Source: Acidobacteriota bacterium
GTDB lineage: Bacteria > Acidobacteriota > Terriglobia > Bryobacterales > Bryobacteraceae
Assembly: GCA_017304135.1 (NCBI GenBank)
Contig: JAFLBB010000010.1
Span: 1 to 64,000, forward strand
Length of the DNA: 64,000 bases
Direction: 5' to 3'
The position numbers were made by a program, and so were the translations under genes. The first letter of the stretch is position 1; every line of letters starts with the position of its first letter. Below are positions 20,577 through 29,752 of this stretch, in pieces. The notes under the pieces are model-generated. The model saw only the letters and a program-made list of their open reading frames with translations. It was not told the origin of the DNA and did no database searches.

Positions 20577-21950
20577 TTATCTCAGGTCGCGAAGGGCGAG
20601 CTGCCCTTTGCGGGAGAAGTCGAGCGAATCGGCCAGGACACGCAGCGACTCACCGGGGGCGTGGAAGCCGGTGGAGTTTTCGGCTTCGACGAAGTCGAGG
20701 TAGAACTGCGCCTTGCGTTGGAAGCCCCAGGCGGGGGTGAGCTGAGCGTCGGTGGCGCCCTTTTCACGAGCGGCGCGGATGTCGGCAATGAGGGCGACGA
20801 GGGCGTCCATGGCGACGTTGCGGGTTTGGAAGAAACGGTTCTGAATCTCCTCGACGCGGCCTTTCATTTCCTGTTCGCTAAAGTGGTGGCAGCCCTGGCA
20901 GGCGCGGTTGATGTTGTTCAGCGGGCTGCGCACGTGGTGGTCGCTGATTTTCTGCCCGCCCTCGCGCTTGTAGGGCATGTGGCAGTCGGCGCAGGCGACG
21001 CCGGAGCGGGCGTGCACGCCCTGGCTCCACATTTCGAACTCAGGGTGCTGGGCCTTGAGCACGGGGGCGCCGGTGTCGCGGTGGACCCAGTCCTTGTGCT
21101 GCACCTCATCGTAGTAAGCGGTGATGTTTTCCACCTTGAGGCCTTTGTGCCAGGGGTAGGTGAGACGTTTCTGGTCGCCCTTGAAGTAGTACTCGACGTG
21201 GCACTGGCCGCAGACATAACTGCGCATCTCCTGGGCGCTGGCCATGGTGTTGACGTCGTAGTTGGCCACGCCTTGCGAGGCCTTGAGGTTGCGAATGCCT
21301 TCGAGGAAGCCGGGGCGGGTGACGCGCAGTTGCATGGTTTGCGGCTCGTGGCAGTCGATGCAGCTCACGGGGTGCTTCACGTTTTTCGTGGCTTCCCCGT
21401 AAGGCATCATGTTGATCTTTTCGAAGCCGGCGAAGAGGTCGCCGTTGCCGAGCTTCTTCATGGCGACATAGGTGGAAGCGTGGCAGTTGAGGCAGGTGCC
21501 GGGCTGCTTGAACTCAGTGACGCGGCGGGTGTTGCGCTGGTCGATGAGCATGTAGGCGTGGCCGCGCTCTTCGCGGAAGTCGACGCCGAAGGCATAGCCG
21601 GCCCACATGGTCTTGAGGCGCGGGTCCTCGTCGATTTTGCTTTGGGTGACGACTGAGCGCGGGTCAGCCTGGCTGGGCAAGTGGGGCATGGCCTCGGAGC
21701 CGCCATAGCGGGTGCGCTCCATGTCGACGGTGCGTTTGTAGGCGTCGTATTGGAGGGGGAAGTTCTTGCCCCACACGGCGGGATCGTCGGTATCGTCGGT
21801 CACTTCAACGACGCGGAAGAAGGTGTGTTTGCCCTCCTCTTTGCGTTCGACGATGTTGACCAGCAACGCGCTGATGCCGATGGTGACGGCGGCCGTGACA
21901 ATGATGGTCACGGGCAGAACCTTGCCCCATCCTGATTTCACTTCGCTCAT
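20577..21950 (-). CDS. nrfA: Cytochrome c nitrite reductase catalytic subunit NrfA (CXXCH-type heme 1)
   Basis: A 457-aa periplasmic pentaheme enzyme that reduces nitrite to ammonium with six electrons. Start ATG 21950 is preceded by GGAG; residues ~10-32 are a hydrophobic signal anchor. Five heme sites are seen: CLNCH (153-157), CIDCH (197-201), CGQCH (247-251), CADCH (320-324) and CQGCH (351-355). Catalytic-site neighbours HVEYYF after heme 3 and KAQHPEFEMW before heme 4 match known NrfA. The first site is CXXCH, where classical NrfA has CXXCK with Lys as ligand of the catalytic heme; CXXCH forms are a known natural variant. It follows nrfH by 10 bp, and together they form the membrane-attached NrfHA complex that accepts electrons from the quinol pool. 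Confidence 0.95.
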   Translation of the reverse strand: MSEVKSGWGKVLPVTIIVTAAVTIGISALLVNIVERKEEGKHTFFRVVEVTDDTDDPAVWGKNFPLQYDAYKRTVDMERTRYGGSEAMPHLPSQADPRSVVTQSKIDEDPRLKTMWAGYAFGVDFREERGHAYMLIDQRNTRRVTEFKQPGTCLNCHASTYVAMKKLGNGDLFAGFEKINMMPYGEATKNVKHPVSCIDCHEPQTMQLRVTRPGFLEGIRNLKASQGVANYDVNTMASAQEMRSYVCGQCHVEYYFKGDQKRLTYPWHKGLKVENITAYYDEVQHKDWVHRDTGAPVLKAQHPEFEMWSQGVHARSGVACADCHMPYKREGGQKISDHHVRSPLNNINRACQGCHHFSEQEMKGRVEEIQNRFFQTRNVAMDALVALIADIRAAREKGATDAQLTPAWGFQRKAQFYLDFVEAENSTGFHAPGESLRVLADSLDFSRKGQLALRDLR

Positions 21951-21960
21951 CCTGTGCTCC

Positions 21961-22425
21961 TTACTGATGCCCAACCCGGGCGTGGCAACTGAGGCACGAC
22001 ACGCCGGCGCGGTGATTTCTGGTGGATTGAATGCCGTCGACCAGGTCGGCATGACACTTCACGCATGAGCTTTCGGTGACCTGGTGGTTGCGGCCGGTGA
22101 TCTGGATCTCGTCGGGGAAACGTCCGGTGGTGAAGGCCCAGGAGTGCCAGAAGCCGTTGAGGGCTTTCGTGGCGTACTTGCCGACCGTGCCGGGCGGCGT
22201 GTGGCAGTCATTGCAGACGGCGACGCCGCGGTGGCTGCCCTTCCTCCATCCGGCCATTTGGGCCTGCATGACGTGGCAGTTGGCGCAGGCTTGCGGATCG
22301 TTGGTCATGTAGCTGCCGCCCTTGGCGTAGCCGAAGGTGAAGACGCCGAGGCCGGACAGGAGCCCGACGGTGACGCCCAACACCAGCACCAGGCCGGTCG
22401 ATCCGAAACGTGAATGGCTCCTCAT
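21961..22425 (-). CDS. nrfH: Cytochrome c nitrite reductase small subunit NrfH
   Basis: A 154-aa NapC/NirT-family tetraheme quinol dehydrogenase. One membrane anchor (GLVLVLGVTVGLLSGLGVFT, residues ~11-33) precedes a periplasmic domain with four heme motifs: CANCH (47-51), CNDCH (71-75), CVKCH (121-125) and CLSCH (144-148). The segment NDPQACANCHVMQAQM is characteristic, with the Met near heme 1. It passes electrons from membrane quinol to NrfA. The frame is open to 22518; ATG 22425 is favoured because GAAGAGG lies six bases upstream. The promoter region to the divergent porin holds a CRP/FNR-like palindrome. Confidence 0.92.
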   Translation of the reverse strand: MRSHSRFGSTGLVLVLGVTVGLLSGLGVFTFGYAKGGSYMTNDPQACANCHVMQAQMAGWRKGSHRGVAVCNDCHTPPGTVGKYATKALNGFWHSWAFTTGRFPDEIQITGRNHQVTESSCVKCHADLVDGIQSTRNHRAGVSCLSCHARVGHQ

Positions 22426-22561
22426 GCGCATCCTCTTCCCATGCATTCCAAACGCCACTGTGTGGCCGGGCGGATTCCGGGCGATTTTCCAGCAGCCTGG
22501 AGCCGGCATGAGGTGCACGCAGCCCCACTTGACAGGCAGCGCCCCCAGTTTGAACCCAGTT

Positions 22562-22577
22562 TGTGACTTCCGTCACA
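22562..22577. promoter_or_regulatory. CRP/FNR-type operator between nrfHA and the porin gene
   Basis: TGTGACTTCCGTCACA is a perfect palindrome with the exact TGTGA-N6-TCACA pattern of CRP-superfamily sites. It is about 137 bp upstream of nrfH and 51 bp upstream of the porin ATG, and a TATATAAG sequence follows at 22587-22594 on the plus strand. The binding regulator is inferred, not seen. Confidence 0.6.
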
Positions 22578-22627
22578 TGGAGACACTATATAAGGTTTGG
22601 GGAATGCGGCACGGCAACTGCAAAGTC

Positions 22628-24076
22628 ATGATCGTGCAACGGATTTCTTACGGTTTACTCCTTTTTGGCCTGGTGGCGTCCATGGCTGCCCAGGAACCCA
22701 TCAGATGGGGCGAGGTAACGGTGCAGGCCTCGGTGCGGTCGCGGCTGGAATTGTGGGACTGGTTTGGCGCGGGGGAAGCTTCGCGCTACGGATACCTCGG
22801 CAACCAGGCACGGTTGGGGTTTTCACAGAGCAAGACGAATTTGGACTGGCAGTTGGAGTTCATGGCGCCCATTTTGCTCGGGCTGCCCGATGACGCCGTG
22901 CAGGCAGCACCGCAGGGGGTGTTGGGGCTGGGGGGGAACTACTTCGCGGCCAATGACCGCAAACGCAATGCGGCGATGGTGTTCCCGAAGAACGCGTTTG
23001 TGCGGTTCAAGAACCTGGGCGGGGATAAGACGCAGTCGCTGCGGCTGGGGCGGTTTGAGTACATTGACGGCTCGGAGGTGGTTCCCAAGGACCCCACGCT
23101 GGCGTGGTTGAAGGCGAATCGCATCAATCAGCGAATACTGGGGAGCTTTGGCTGGTCGCACGTGGGGCGCAGTTTTGATGGGGCGCATTATGTGCTGAAC
23201 CGGCCGGGAGGGAACTTGACGGTATTGGCGGCGGTGCCCACGCGGGGCGTGTTTCAGGTGGATGGGTGGGGGTGGAATCGCGCGGCGGTTGGTTATGCGG
23301 CATACACGGCGCCGGTGAAGCCGGCCAAGGGCGCGGCGGAGTTGCGGCTGTTCGGCATGTACTATCACGACTGGCGGCGCGTGGTGAAGACGGACAATCG
23401 GGCGGCGGCGGCGCGTGCCGCGGACCTGGCCAACATCAGCCTGGCGACTTTTGGCGGACACTACTTGCATGCGCATCCGACGGCGGCCGGCGCCGTGGAT
23501 GTGAGCCTGTGGGGGGCGGCGCAGACGGGGCGGTGGGGGCGGCTGGATCATCGCTCGGGGGCTTTCCTGGCCGAGGTGGGTTTCCAGCCGGCGAAGGTGG
23601 CCTGGAAGCCGTGGATTCGCGGCGCCTATTACTATGGCTCGGGCGACGGCGACCCGAGCGACTCGACGCACGGCAGCTTCTTTCAGGTGATGCCGACGCC
23701 GCGGCCGTTCGCACGCACCCCGTTCTACGACATGATCAACAACCGTGACGCCATGGCTCAGTTGGTGCTGCGGCCGAAGCCGGTGGTGAGTGTGATGGGC
23801 GAGTTTCACAACCTGTCGCTGGCCTCGCCGAACGATCTCTGGTACCTCGGCGGAGGCGTGTTCCAGCCGTGGAGCTTTGGCTACATTGGGCGGCCTTCAC
23901 AGGGTAAGTCGGGGCTGGCGAACTTATACGATGTGAGCGTGGATTACAAAGTGAATGCGCACACGTCACTTACTGTATATTTCGGCTATATGCAGGCGCT
24001 TGGGGTGACCGAGGCCATTTACCCGCGCGGCTCCGATGGGCGGTTCGGTTACGTGGAGTGGATGTACAAGTTTTGA
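22628..24076 (+). CDS. Alginate-export-type outer-membrane beta-barrel protein
   Basis: A 482-aa outer-membrane channel of the alginate_exp (AlgE-like) family. The signal peptide ISYGLLLFGLVASMAAQEP is followed by WGEVTVQASVRSRLELWDWF, the family's typical first strand, then many alternating beta-strands, for example LEFMAPILLGLPDDAV and FLAEVGFQPAKVAWKPWIRG; it ends in aromatic Phe (VEWMYKF). The frame begins far upstream at 22337, inside nrfH's antisense; ATG 22628 is chosen because it begins the signal peptide. Homologous barrels often sit beside nitrite/nitrate or metal-respiration genes and may let substrate across the outer membrane, so a role in nitrite uptake is plausible but unproven. 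No alginate synthesis genes are nearby. Confidence 0.78.
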   Translation: MIVQRISYGLLLFGLVASMAAQEPIRWGEVTVQASVRSRLELWDWFGAGEASRYGYLGNQARLGFSQSKTNLDWQLEFMAPILLGLPDDAVQAAPQGVLGLGGNYFAANDRKRNAAMVFPKNAFVRFKNLGGDKTQSLRLGRFEYIDGSEVVPKDPTLAWLKANRINQRILGSFGWSHVGRSFDGAHYVLNRPGGNLTVLAAVPTRGVFQVDGWGWNRAAVGYAAYTAPVKPAKGAAELRLFGMYYHDWRRVVKTDNRAAAARAADLANISLATFGGHYLHAHPTAAGAVDVSLWGAAQTGRWGRLDHRSGAFLAEVGFQPAKVAWKPWIRGAYYYGSGDGDPSDSTHGSFFQVMPTPRPFARTPFYDMINNRDAMAQLVLRPKPVVSVMGEFHNLSLASPNDLWYLGGGVFQPWSFGYIGRPSQGKSGLANLYDVSVDYKVNAHTSLTVYFGYMQALGVTEAIYPRGSDGRFGYVEWMYKF

Positions 24077-24082
24077 GCGCGG

Positions 24083-25525
24083 CTAGTCGGCGGGCACGGT
24101 GAATTTGTCGCCGGTGTCGGCGGCCCACTGGCGCATGCGGTCGGCGAGTTTCTTGCGGACGGCGCGGTAGCGGTTGTTGTGGGCGAGGTTGATCTGCTCG
24201 AGGGGATCCTCGTTGAGATTGAAGAGCAGCCAGGTCTGGCTGTCGAAGCAACAGTATTTCCAGCCGTCCTTGGTGATGACGCCGCGCCAGGCTTTGTTGA
24301 TGGAATCGCCGTGGCCGGTGGGGACGACGATGCCGGCGTAGGCGGAGTCGGGGTCGCTGCCTGCGGGCGCGCCGCCGGGGCGGTCGATGCGGACGTGGCT
24401 GAGGTCGCGGCCCTGCATCCAGGCGGGGGGCTTGATGCCGGCGAGACCGAGCGAGGTAGGGGCGATGTCGACGTGGTTCATCATCGTCTCGGGACGGCCT
24501 GTCTTCCAACCTTCATAACGCGCCTGGCCGCCGCACATGATGAACGGCACGCGGATGGACTCTTCGAACGGGTTCGTCTTGCGGTACATGCCTTGTGAGC
24601 CGTGCATGTCGCCGTGATCGCTGAAGAAGATGATGTGGGTGTTCTCCCATTGCCCGTTTTTGCGCAGGGCGGCGACGACGCGGCCAACGTTGGCGTCCCA
24701 GTTTTCGATCATGGCGTAGTAGCCGGCCAGTTCGCGGCGGGCGCGCTCGGTGGTTTCGCGGACGTTGGGGACGTTGCCGCGCATTTCGAGCTTGGCCGGA
24801 TTATAGCGGGCCATGTACTCCGGAGGGGCGACGTAGGGATCGTGCGGTGGCTGGACGCTCAGGGCGGCGAAGAAGGTTTCGTTCTTCTGCTTACGCTCGT
24901 CGAGGTACTTCAGGAGTAAGTTGGTCAGTTCGTCGGTTTCGTAGCCGGGGAGACGGTAGTGAAAGGCATCGCGGCCTTCGCCGCCGTGAACCCAGGAGTC
25001 GTACTGGCTATTGTTGTTCTCGTAGCCGATCCAGGTCTTGAAGCCGCCGCGCTTGGAAAGGGGCGTGATATGGTGACCGCCGCGGCCGTCGCGCTCATGC
25101 CAGCCGCTGAGGTGCCACTTGCCGAAGTAGCCGGTGTGATAGCCGTTGTCGTTGAAGACATCGGCGATGGTTTTCTGGCCGTCGGGGAGCGGATATTCGT
25201 GGCCGGGGACGCACTTATGGGCGTAGAGTCCGGTGACGAGGCTTCCGCGAAAAGGGCAGCAGAGCGGCGCGCCGGAGATGGCGTTGGGCAGGACGACGCC
25301 TTCGCGTGCGAGGGTGTCCAGATTCGGTGTGACGGCGTTGGGGTCGCCGTTGAAGCCGAGGGCCTGGGCGCGGTGTTGATCGCCGAAGAGCCAGAGGATG
25401 TTGGGGCGCTGGGGTGGGCCGCCTGGGGAGCGTTGAGTTTGGGTGGCCGGGCGCTGTGTTTGGGCGGCGGCTTGGGGGAGCATGCCGGCGGGGAGGCTGG
25501 TCTTGAGGAAATCGCGGCGTTCCAT
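24083..25525 (-). CDS. Sulfatase (formylglycine-dependent)
   Basis: A 480-aa arylsulfatase-type hydrolase. The N-terminus MERRDFLKTSLPAG is a Tat-type signal start. The family core is visible: RPNILWLFGDQHRAQALGF (metal Asp region), the formylglycine motif CCPFRGSLVTG, where the first Cys is converted to formylglycine in C-x-P-x-R, GYHTGYFGKWHL and IIFFSDHGDMHG. It would cleave sulfate esters outside the cytoplasm, e.g. in sulfated polysaccharides; the substrate is unknown. The frame is open to 25657, but ATG 25525 begins the Tat signal. It follows msrQ by 23 bp on the same strand, a gene pairing with no obvious functional link, and no formylglycine-generating enzyme is in the window. Confidence 0.9.
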   Translation of the reverse strand: MERRDFLKTSLPAGMLPQAAAQTQRPATQTQRSPGGPPQRPNILWLFGDQHRAQALGFNGDPNAVTPNLDTLAREGVVLPNAISGAPLCCPFRGSLVTGLYAHKCVPGHEYPLPDGQKTIADVFNDNGYHTGYFGKWHLSGWHERDGRGGHHITPLSKRGGFKTWIGYENNNSQYDSWVHGGEGRDAFHYRLPGYETDELTNLLLKYLDERKQKNETFFAALSVQPPHDPYVAPPEYMARYNPAKLEMRGNVPNVRETTERARRELAGYYAMIENWDANVGRVVAALRKNGQWENTHIIFFSDHGDMHGSQGMYRKTNPFEESIRVPFIMCGGQARYEGWKTGRPETMMNHVDIAPTSLGLAGIKPPAWMQGRDLSHVRIDRPGGAPAGSDPDSAYAGIVVPTGHGDSINKAWRGVITKDGWKYCCFDSQTWLLFNLNEDPLEQINLAHNNRYRAVRKKLADRMRQWAADTGDKFTVPAD

Positions 25526-25548
25526 GGTCGCCGACGATTCTATCGTGT

Positions 25549-26139
25549 CTATCGTGAGGCAGGCTGGGGCCGCTTGTTCACAAGCCGCAGGGAGAGGAGC
25601 GCGAGGAGGATGAGTCCGTACATGGCGGGCAGGCGGATGTCGGACTTCACGAGCCACCAGTAATGCACGACGCCGGCGGCGGCGGCGAGGTAAGCCAGCC
25701 TGTGGAGCCGCTGCCAGTTTTTGCCGAGGCGGCGGATCCAGCCCGTGGTGGAGGTGATGGCCAGCGGGAGCAGGCAGAGGAAGCCGGCCATGCCCGCGGT
25801 GACGAACTTACGTTTGGCGACGTCGGCCCACATTTCGGCAGGGTCGAAGAATTTGTCGAGCCAGACCCAGGTCATGAGGTGGAGGAAGGCGTAGAAGAAG
25901 GCCCATAGGCCGAGCATGCGGCGGAAGCGGATGAGGTCAGGCGCGCCTAGCAGGCGGCGGGCGGGGGTGATGGCGAGCGAAACGAGCAACAGGCGCAGCG
26001 TCCAATCGCCGGTGCCGCGCGTGATGGCTTCAATGGGATTGGGCCCGAGGTTGTTGGTGAACGCGCCATACGTGAACCAGAGCGCTGGAAGGAGGCACAG
26101 CAGCCACACGAGGGCCTTGCTCCACTTACTCCGCAACAT
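25549..26139 (-). CDS. msrQ: MsrQ, heme-binding membrane subunit of the periplasmic methionine sulfoxide reductase
   Basis: A 196-aa inner-membrane b-type cytochrome with about six transmembrane segments (for example ALVWLLCLLPALWFTYGAF, AFFYAFLHLMTWVWL, LAYLAAAAGVVHYWWLV). Conserved features are the NPIEAITRGTGDWTLRLLL start, His residues in HLMTW, RLHRLAYL and VVHYWW that bind heme. MsrQ transfers electrons from the respiratory chain to MsrP. It follows msrP by 29 bp, the normal pairing. Length is normal. Confidence 0.92.
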   Translation of the reverse strand: MLRSKWSKALVWLLCLLPALWFTYGAFTNNLGPNPIEAITRGTGDWTLRLLLVSLAITPARRLLGAPDLIRFRRMLGLWAFFYAFLHLMTWVWLDKFFDPAEMWADVAKRKFVTAGMAGFLCLLPLAITSTTGWIRRLGKNWQRLHRLAYLAAAAGVVHYWWLVKSDIRLPAMYGLILLALLSLRLVNKRPQPASR

Positions 26140-26168
26140 GATTCAAATTCCCCGGGGCGACAGTCACC

Positions 26169-27089
26169 TTAGTAATACTTCTTCAGGTCCATGCCCGCGT
26201 AAAGCGAGGCGACCTGATCGCCGTAGCCGTTGAACATGAGCGTTTTGCGCTTGAAGAACTCGCCCAGGCGGCGTTCGCTCGACTGGCTCCAGCGGGGGTG
26301 ATCGACTTCGGGGTTCACATTGGAGTAGAAGCCATACTCGCGGCCGTTGATGATCTTCCAGGAGCAGGCCGGTTCGGTTTCCACCAGCCGCACCTTGACG
26401 ATCGACTTGATGCCCTTGAAGCCGTATTTCCACGGGATCACCATGCGCACCGGCGCGCCGTTCTGTTTAGGCAAGGCCTCGCCGTACATGCCGTAGGTGA
26501 GCAGCGTAAGGGGGTGCATGGCTTCGTCCATGCGCAGGCCTTCGCGGTAGGGGAACTCGATGCCGGCCATCTCCGAGCGCAGCATGGTGTTGTCGTGGAG
26601 CGTCTCGAATGCGACATACTTCGCTTTGGCCGTGGGCTCGACGCTCTTGAGGAGGTGGGAGAGCGAATAGCCGATCCAGGGCACGACCACCGACCAGGCC
26701 TCGACGCAACGCATGCGGTAGATGCGCTCTTCGAGCGGGGCCAGTTTCATGAGCGCATCGAGATCGAACTTGCGCGGCTTGGCGCAGTGGCCTTCGACGC
26801 TCACCACCCAGGGGCTGGTTTTGAGCTTGCCGGCGTTGCGCACTGGGTCGCCTTTGCCCGTGCCGTATTCGTAGAAATTGTTGTAGGTGGTGACGTCTTC
26901 TCTCGCGTTCACCTTTTCGCCCTGCGTGACGAAGCCCTTGGTGACACCTTCCAGCTTCTGCGCGCGGGCATCCACGGCGGCGAGCAGGAGCCCGCCGGTG
27001 GCGGCGGCGAGAAAGCGGCGGCGGTTGGCATACACCTCGCGCGGAGTGATCTGCGACCAACGATACTCGGGCGCTTGCCGAATCAACAT
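26169..27089 (-). CDS. msrP: MsrP, molybdopterin-dependent periplasmic methionine sulfoxide reductase
   Basis: A 306-aa Tat-exported protein. The signal has [20 protein letters not shown], and [14 protein letters not shown] begins the mature domain. The molybdenum-ligating Cys lies in [18 protein letters not shown], and [18 protein letters not shown] is a family block. It repairs oxidised methionine in periplasmic proteins using electrons from MsrQ. The N-terminal 25 residues before the Tat motif are unusually long but common in this family (start [10 protein letters not shown]..). The long antisense frames are shadows. The ATG at 27089 is 95 bp from the divergent S9 peptidase region. Confidence 0.95.
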   Translation of the reverse strand: MLIRQAPEYRWSQITPREVYANRRRFLAAATGGLLLAAVDARAQKLEGVTKGFVTQGEKVNAREDVTTYNNFYEYGTGKGDPVRNAGKLKTSPWVVSVEGHCAKPRKFDLDALMKLAPLEERIYRMRCVEAWSVVVPWIGYSLSHLLKSVEPTAKAKYVAFETLHDNTMLRSEMAGIEFPYREGLRMDEAMHPLTLLTYGMYGEALPKQNGAPVRMVIPWKYGFKGIKSIVKVRLVETEPACSWKIINGREYGFYSNVNPEVDHPRWSQSSERRLGEFFKRKTLMFNGYGDQVASLYAGMDLKKYY

Positions 27090-27208
27090 ACCCAGTCCTC
27101 CCAGAACAACATCATGTCATGAAGCCCGGCGGTTATTCCCGGGCCGAGTGGCGTTATTTGTAGTGCCCTGTTTCGTGCGCGGCTGTGGGGCGCGGCGCAC
27201 GGCAACGT

Positions 27209-27214
27209 TATAAT
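27209..27214 (+). promoter_or_regulatory. Candidate -10 box of the S9 peptidase gene
   Basis: TATAAT is present 12 bp upstream of the chosen ATG, so transcription would begin at or near the start codon (a very short leader). No clear -35 element was seen. Confidence 0.35.
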
Positions 27215-27226
27215 GATGATCCTCCC

Positions 27227-29215
27227 ATGCCGAAGGTCACGCCATTCTTCTCTCTTGCCACCATTTTCGCGGTTTGCCTCTCCGCCGCGCCATTCACGGC
27301 GGGCGACCTCACGCGGCTGCGCTCGGTGGGGGCCGCCGTTTTTTCGCCTGATGGGCGGTTCATCGCTTACACGGTGGAGAACAACGACACGCCGGGCAAG
27401 CCGTATTCGCAGATCTGGCTGCACACGATCGCCACCAATACCTCTACGCCGCTCACGACGGGAAAGGATTCGTCGTCCGAGCCGGTGTGGTCGCCCGATT
27501 CGACGCGGCTCGCTTACTCGGGCCGTCACAATGGGAAATCGGCGCTGATGGTGACGCCGGTGCCGGCGTTGTCGCCGAAGTTTTTGGCCGAGTTGGATGG
27601 CACGAACAATCCTCTCCCTTCGATGGGCAACCGCTTTACGTGGTCGCCTGACGGCCGCCGCATTGCGTTTGTCTCGGCGGTGCCGGGGCCGGAGACAGCC
27701 GAGGCCACGGGCGACCCTGTCGTCATCACGCGCTATCTGTATAAACCAGACGCGGATGAGGGCAACACGCGTTTCAATGACAACAAGCGGCTGCACATTT
27801 TTCTCGTCGAGGCGGCGGGCGGGGCGGTGCGCGCACTGACGACGGGCAACCACTATGAGCACTCGATCGACTGGTCGCCTGACGGCAGCGAGATCGCCTT
27901 CGTCTCCAACCGCGAGCCGAACGAGGACCAGTTCTTCAACTACGACCTGTTTGCGCTGCGGGTGGCCGATGGGAGCATGCGGCGGCTGACGGCGACGGAG
28001 AACATCGAATACCGGCCGCGCTGGTCGCCGGATGGGAAGAGCATCGTGCATCAGGGTTGCAAGCGCGGGCTCACGGATCTGGAGACGACGATGGAGGACA
28101 CGCACACGTGGGTGATCAACGCCGACGGGAGCGGGCGGCGCGAGTTGGTTGCGCTGGACAACCGGCAGGGCGAACCGGTGTGGGCGCCCGAGGGGAACGC
28201 GGTTTACTTTACGGTGCGGGAGCGCGGCAACACGGCGCTGTATCGTGCGCCGTTGAGCGGCGGCGCGGCGGAGGCGGTGATCCGCAAGCCGGGCACAGTG
28301 GGGGCGTTTTCGGTGGGGCGCGGTGGGCGGCTTGCGTATGCGTTTTCGAGTCCCAGCGACACGGCGCAGCTGTTCCTGGATGACAAGCAGTTGACGAACC
28401 TGAACGCAGCGCTGATGAAGGAGCGCGAGGTGGCGCCGGTGGAGAGCTTCCGGTACATCAGCAACGACAATAAGTGGGAGGTGGAGGCGTTTCTGACGCG
28501 CCCGCTGGGCATGACGGCGAACTCGAAGCACCCGCTGATCGTGGTAATTCATGGCGGGCCGCACGGCATGCAAGGCCCGGCGTTTAACTTCCGCAATCAG
28601 GTGTATGCGAGCAAAGGTTGGGCGACGCTGATGGTGAACTACCGCGGCTCGATCGGCTACGGGCAGGCGTTCTCCGATGGCGTGTTCGGCGACCAGAACG
28701 GCAACGAGGCGCAGGATGTTCTCTACGGCGTGAGCGCGGCCATGCGGCGCAACCTGTGGATTGATCGCGACCGCATCGGCGTGGAGGGCGTCTCCTACGG
28801 CGGGCAGTTGAGCGCGTGGCTGATCACGCAGACGCGGCTGTTCAAGTCGTCGATTCCCACGGCGGCGATCATCAACTTAGTCAGCTACAACTACACCACT
28901 TACTACAACCAGTATGAGCAGATGACCTTCGGCGTCTTTCCGCACCAGGGCAATTTGATGGATACGCTATGGGAGCGCTCGGCGCTGAAGCACGTGGCCA
29001 AGGCGGCCACGCCGACGCTGCTCGTGCATGGGGAGAACGACAACGACGTGCCGGTGTCGGAGGCCGAGCAGTTCTACATCGCGCTGAAGGATGTGGGCGT
29101 GGAGACGGTGTTTGTGCGGTATCCGCGCGAGGGGCACGGGCTGAAGGAAGTGAAACACGTCATTGACTGGACGGAGCGCTCGATGCGCTGGCACGAGTCG
29201 CATTTTCCGAAATGA
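27227..29215 (+). CDS. S9-family prolyl oligopeptidase-like peptidase
   Basis: A 662-aa two-domain peptidase. A signal peptide-like N-terminus (FFSLATIFAVCLSAAPFTAG) is followed by a beta-propeller with WSPDG-type repeats (VWSPDSTRLAYSG, FTWSPDGRRIAFVSA, DWSPDGSEIAFVSN, RWSPDGKSIVHQG). The C-terminal alpha/beta-hydrolase holds GVEGVSYGGQLSAWL with the catalytic Ser, HGENDNDVPVSEAEQFY with the Asp, and PREGHGLK with the His. It likely degrades peptides in the periplasm. The frame can begin with GTG 27185, but ATG 27227 starts the signal peptide. It is divergent from msrP and convergent with the kinase gene. Confidence 0.9.
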   Translation: MPKVTPFFSLATIFAVCLSAAPFTAGDLTRLRSVGAAVFSPDGRFIAYTVENNDTPGKPYSQIWLHTIATNTSTPLTTGKDSSSEPVWSPDSTRLAYSGRHNGKSALMVTPVPALSPKFLAELDGTNNPLPSMGNRFTWSPDGRRIAFVSAVPGPETAEATGDPVVITRYLYKPDADEGNTRFNDNKRLHIFLVEAAGGAVRALTTGNHYEHSIDWSPDGSEIAFVSNREPNEDQFFNYDLFALRVADGSMRRLTATENIEYRPRWSPDGKSIVHQGCKRGLTDLETTMEDTHTWVINADGSGRRELVALDNRQGEPVWAPEGNAVYFTVRERGNTALYRAPLSGGAAEAVIRKPGTVGAFSVGRGGRLAYAFSSPSDTAQLFLDDKQLTNLNAALMKEREVAPVESFRYISNDNKWEVEAFLTRPLGMTANSKHPLIVVIHGGPHGMQGPAFNFRNQVYASKGWATLMVNYRGSIGYGQAFSDGVFGDQNGNEAQDVLYGVSAAMRRNLWIDRDRIGVEGVSYGGQLSAWLITQTRLFKSSIPTAAIINLVSYNYTTYYNQYEQMTFGVFPHQGNLMDTLWERSALKHVAKAATPTLLVHGENDNDVPVSEAEQFYIALKDVGVETVFVRYPREGHGLKEVKHVIDWTERSMRWHESHFPK

Positions 29216-29224
29216 GCGGGGAGG

Positions 29225-29752
29225 TCAGCTGCCCAGCTTCCGTGCCGCTTCGCGCACGCGTTCCATTTCCAGGCGGCTGATGCTGTTGGCTCTGCCTTCG
29301 CGTTCGAGGGCGGTGAGGATGGCGATGGCTTCCTGGTAGGCGGCGAGGGCGGGCTGTTTGTTGCCGGCCTTGACGAGCACGTCGCCCATGGCGCCGAAGG
29401 CCTCGGCCACTTCGCCGCGGGCGCCCGCATTCATCGGGTTTTCCTTGGAGAGCTTGACGCGCACGGCAAGGGCCTTCTGGACGAGCCCCAGGGCGAGTTG
29501 CCATTTGCCTTCGAGCAGCAGGGCGCGGGCGGTGAAGATCTCGTTGGTGGCGAGCAGCGTGCGCGTGCGCACTTCGTTGGGGTCAAACCCGGCCAGGCGC
29601 GTGTAGCGCTCGCGGCCCTTCTGCAGCTCTTCCAGACCCTGCTTCACCTGGCCGGCCTGCACGAGGCCGTTGCCGTAGAACGAATAGTCCTGGGCCACGG
29701 CGACCTGGTATTGGACATTGCCGGGATGCTTGCGAAGGAGGGCCTCATCGAT
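29225..29752 (-). pseudogene. Frameshifted C-terminal TPR part of the Ser/Thr kinase gene
   Basis: This stretch continues the kinase's tetratricopeptide region in another reading frame. Read from about 29752 it gives IDEALLRKHPGNVQYQ, VAVAQDYSFYGNGLVQAGQ, then further TPR-like helices to the TGA at 29225. A first Met at 29698 could let it be read alone as 157 aa, but its natural beginning is the kinase frame, whose own ending (SMRPSFASIPAM...) is nonsense-like. The link is one missing A on the coding strand: CTG GAA, then ATC GAT GAG would be in frame with GAAATC instead of GAATC. Full length would be about 812 aa. Confidence 0.8.

Noticed and set aside
27083-28573. A 496-codon minus-strand frame
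   Set aside because: Antisense of the S9 peptidase; Arg/His-rich shadow.
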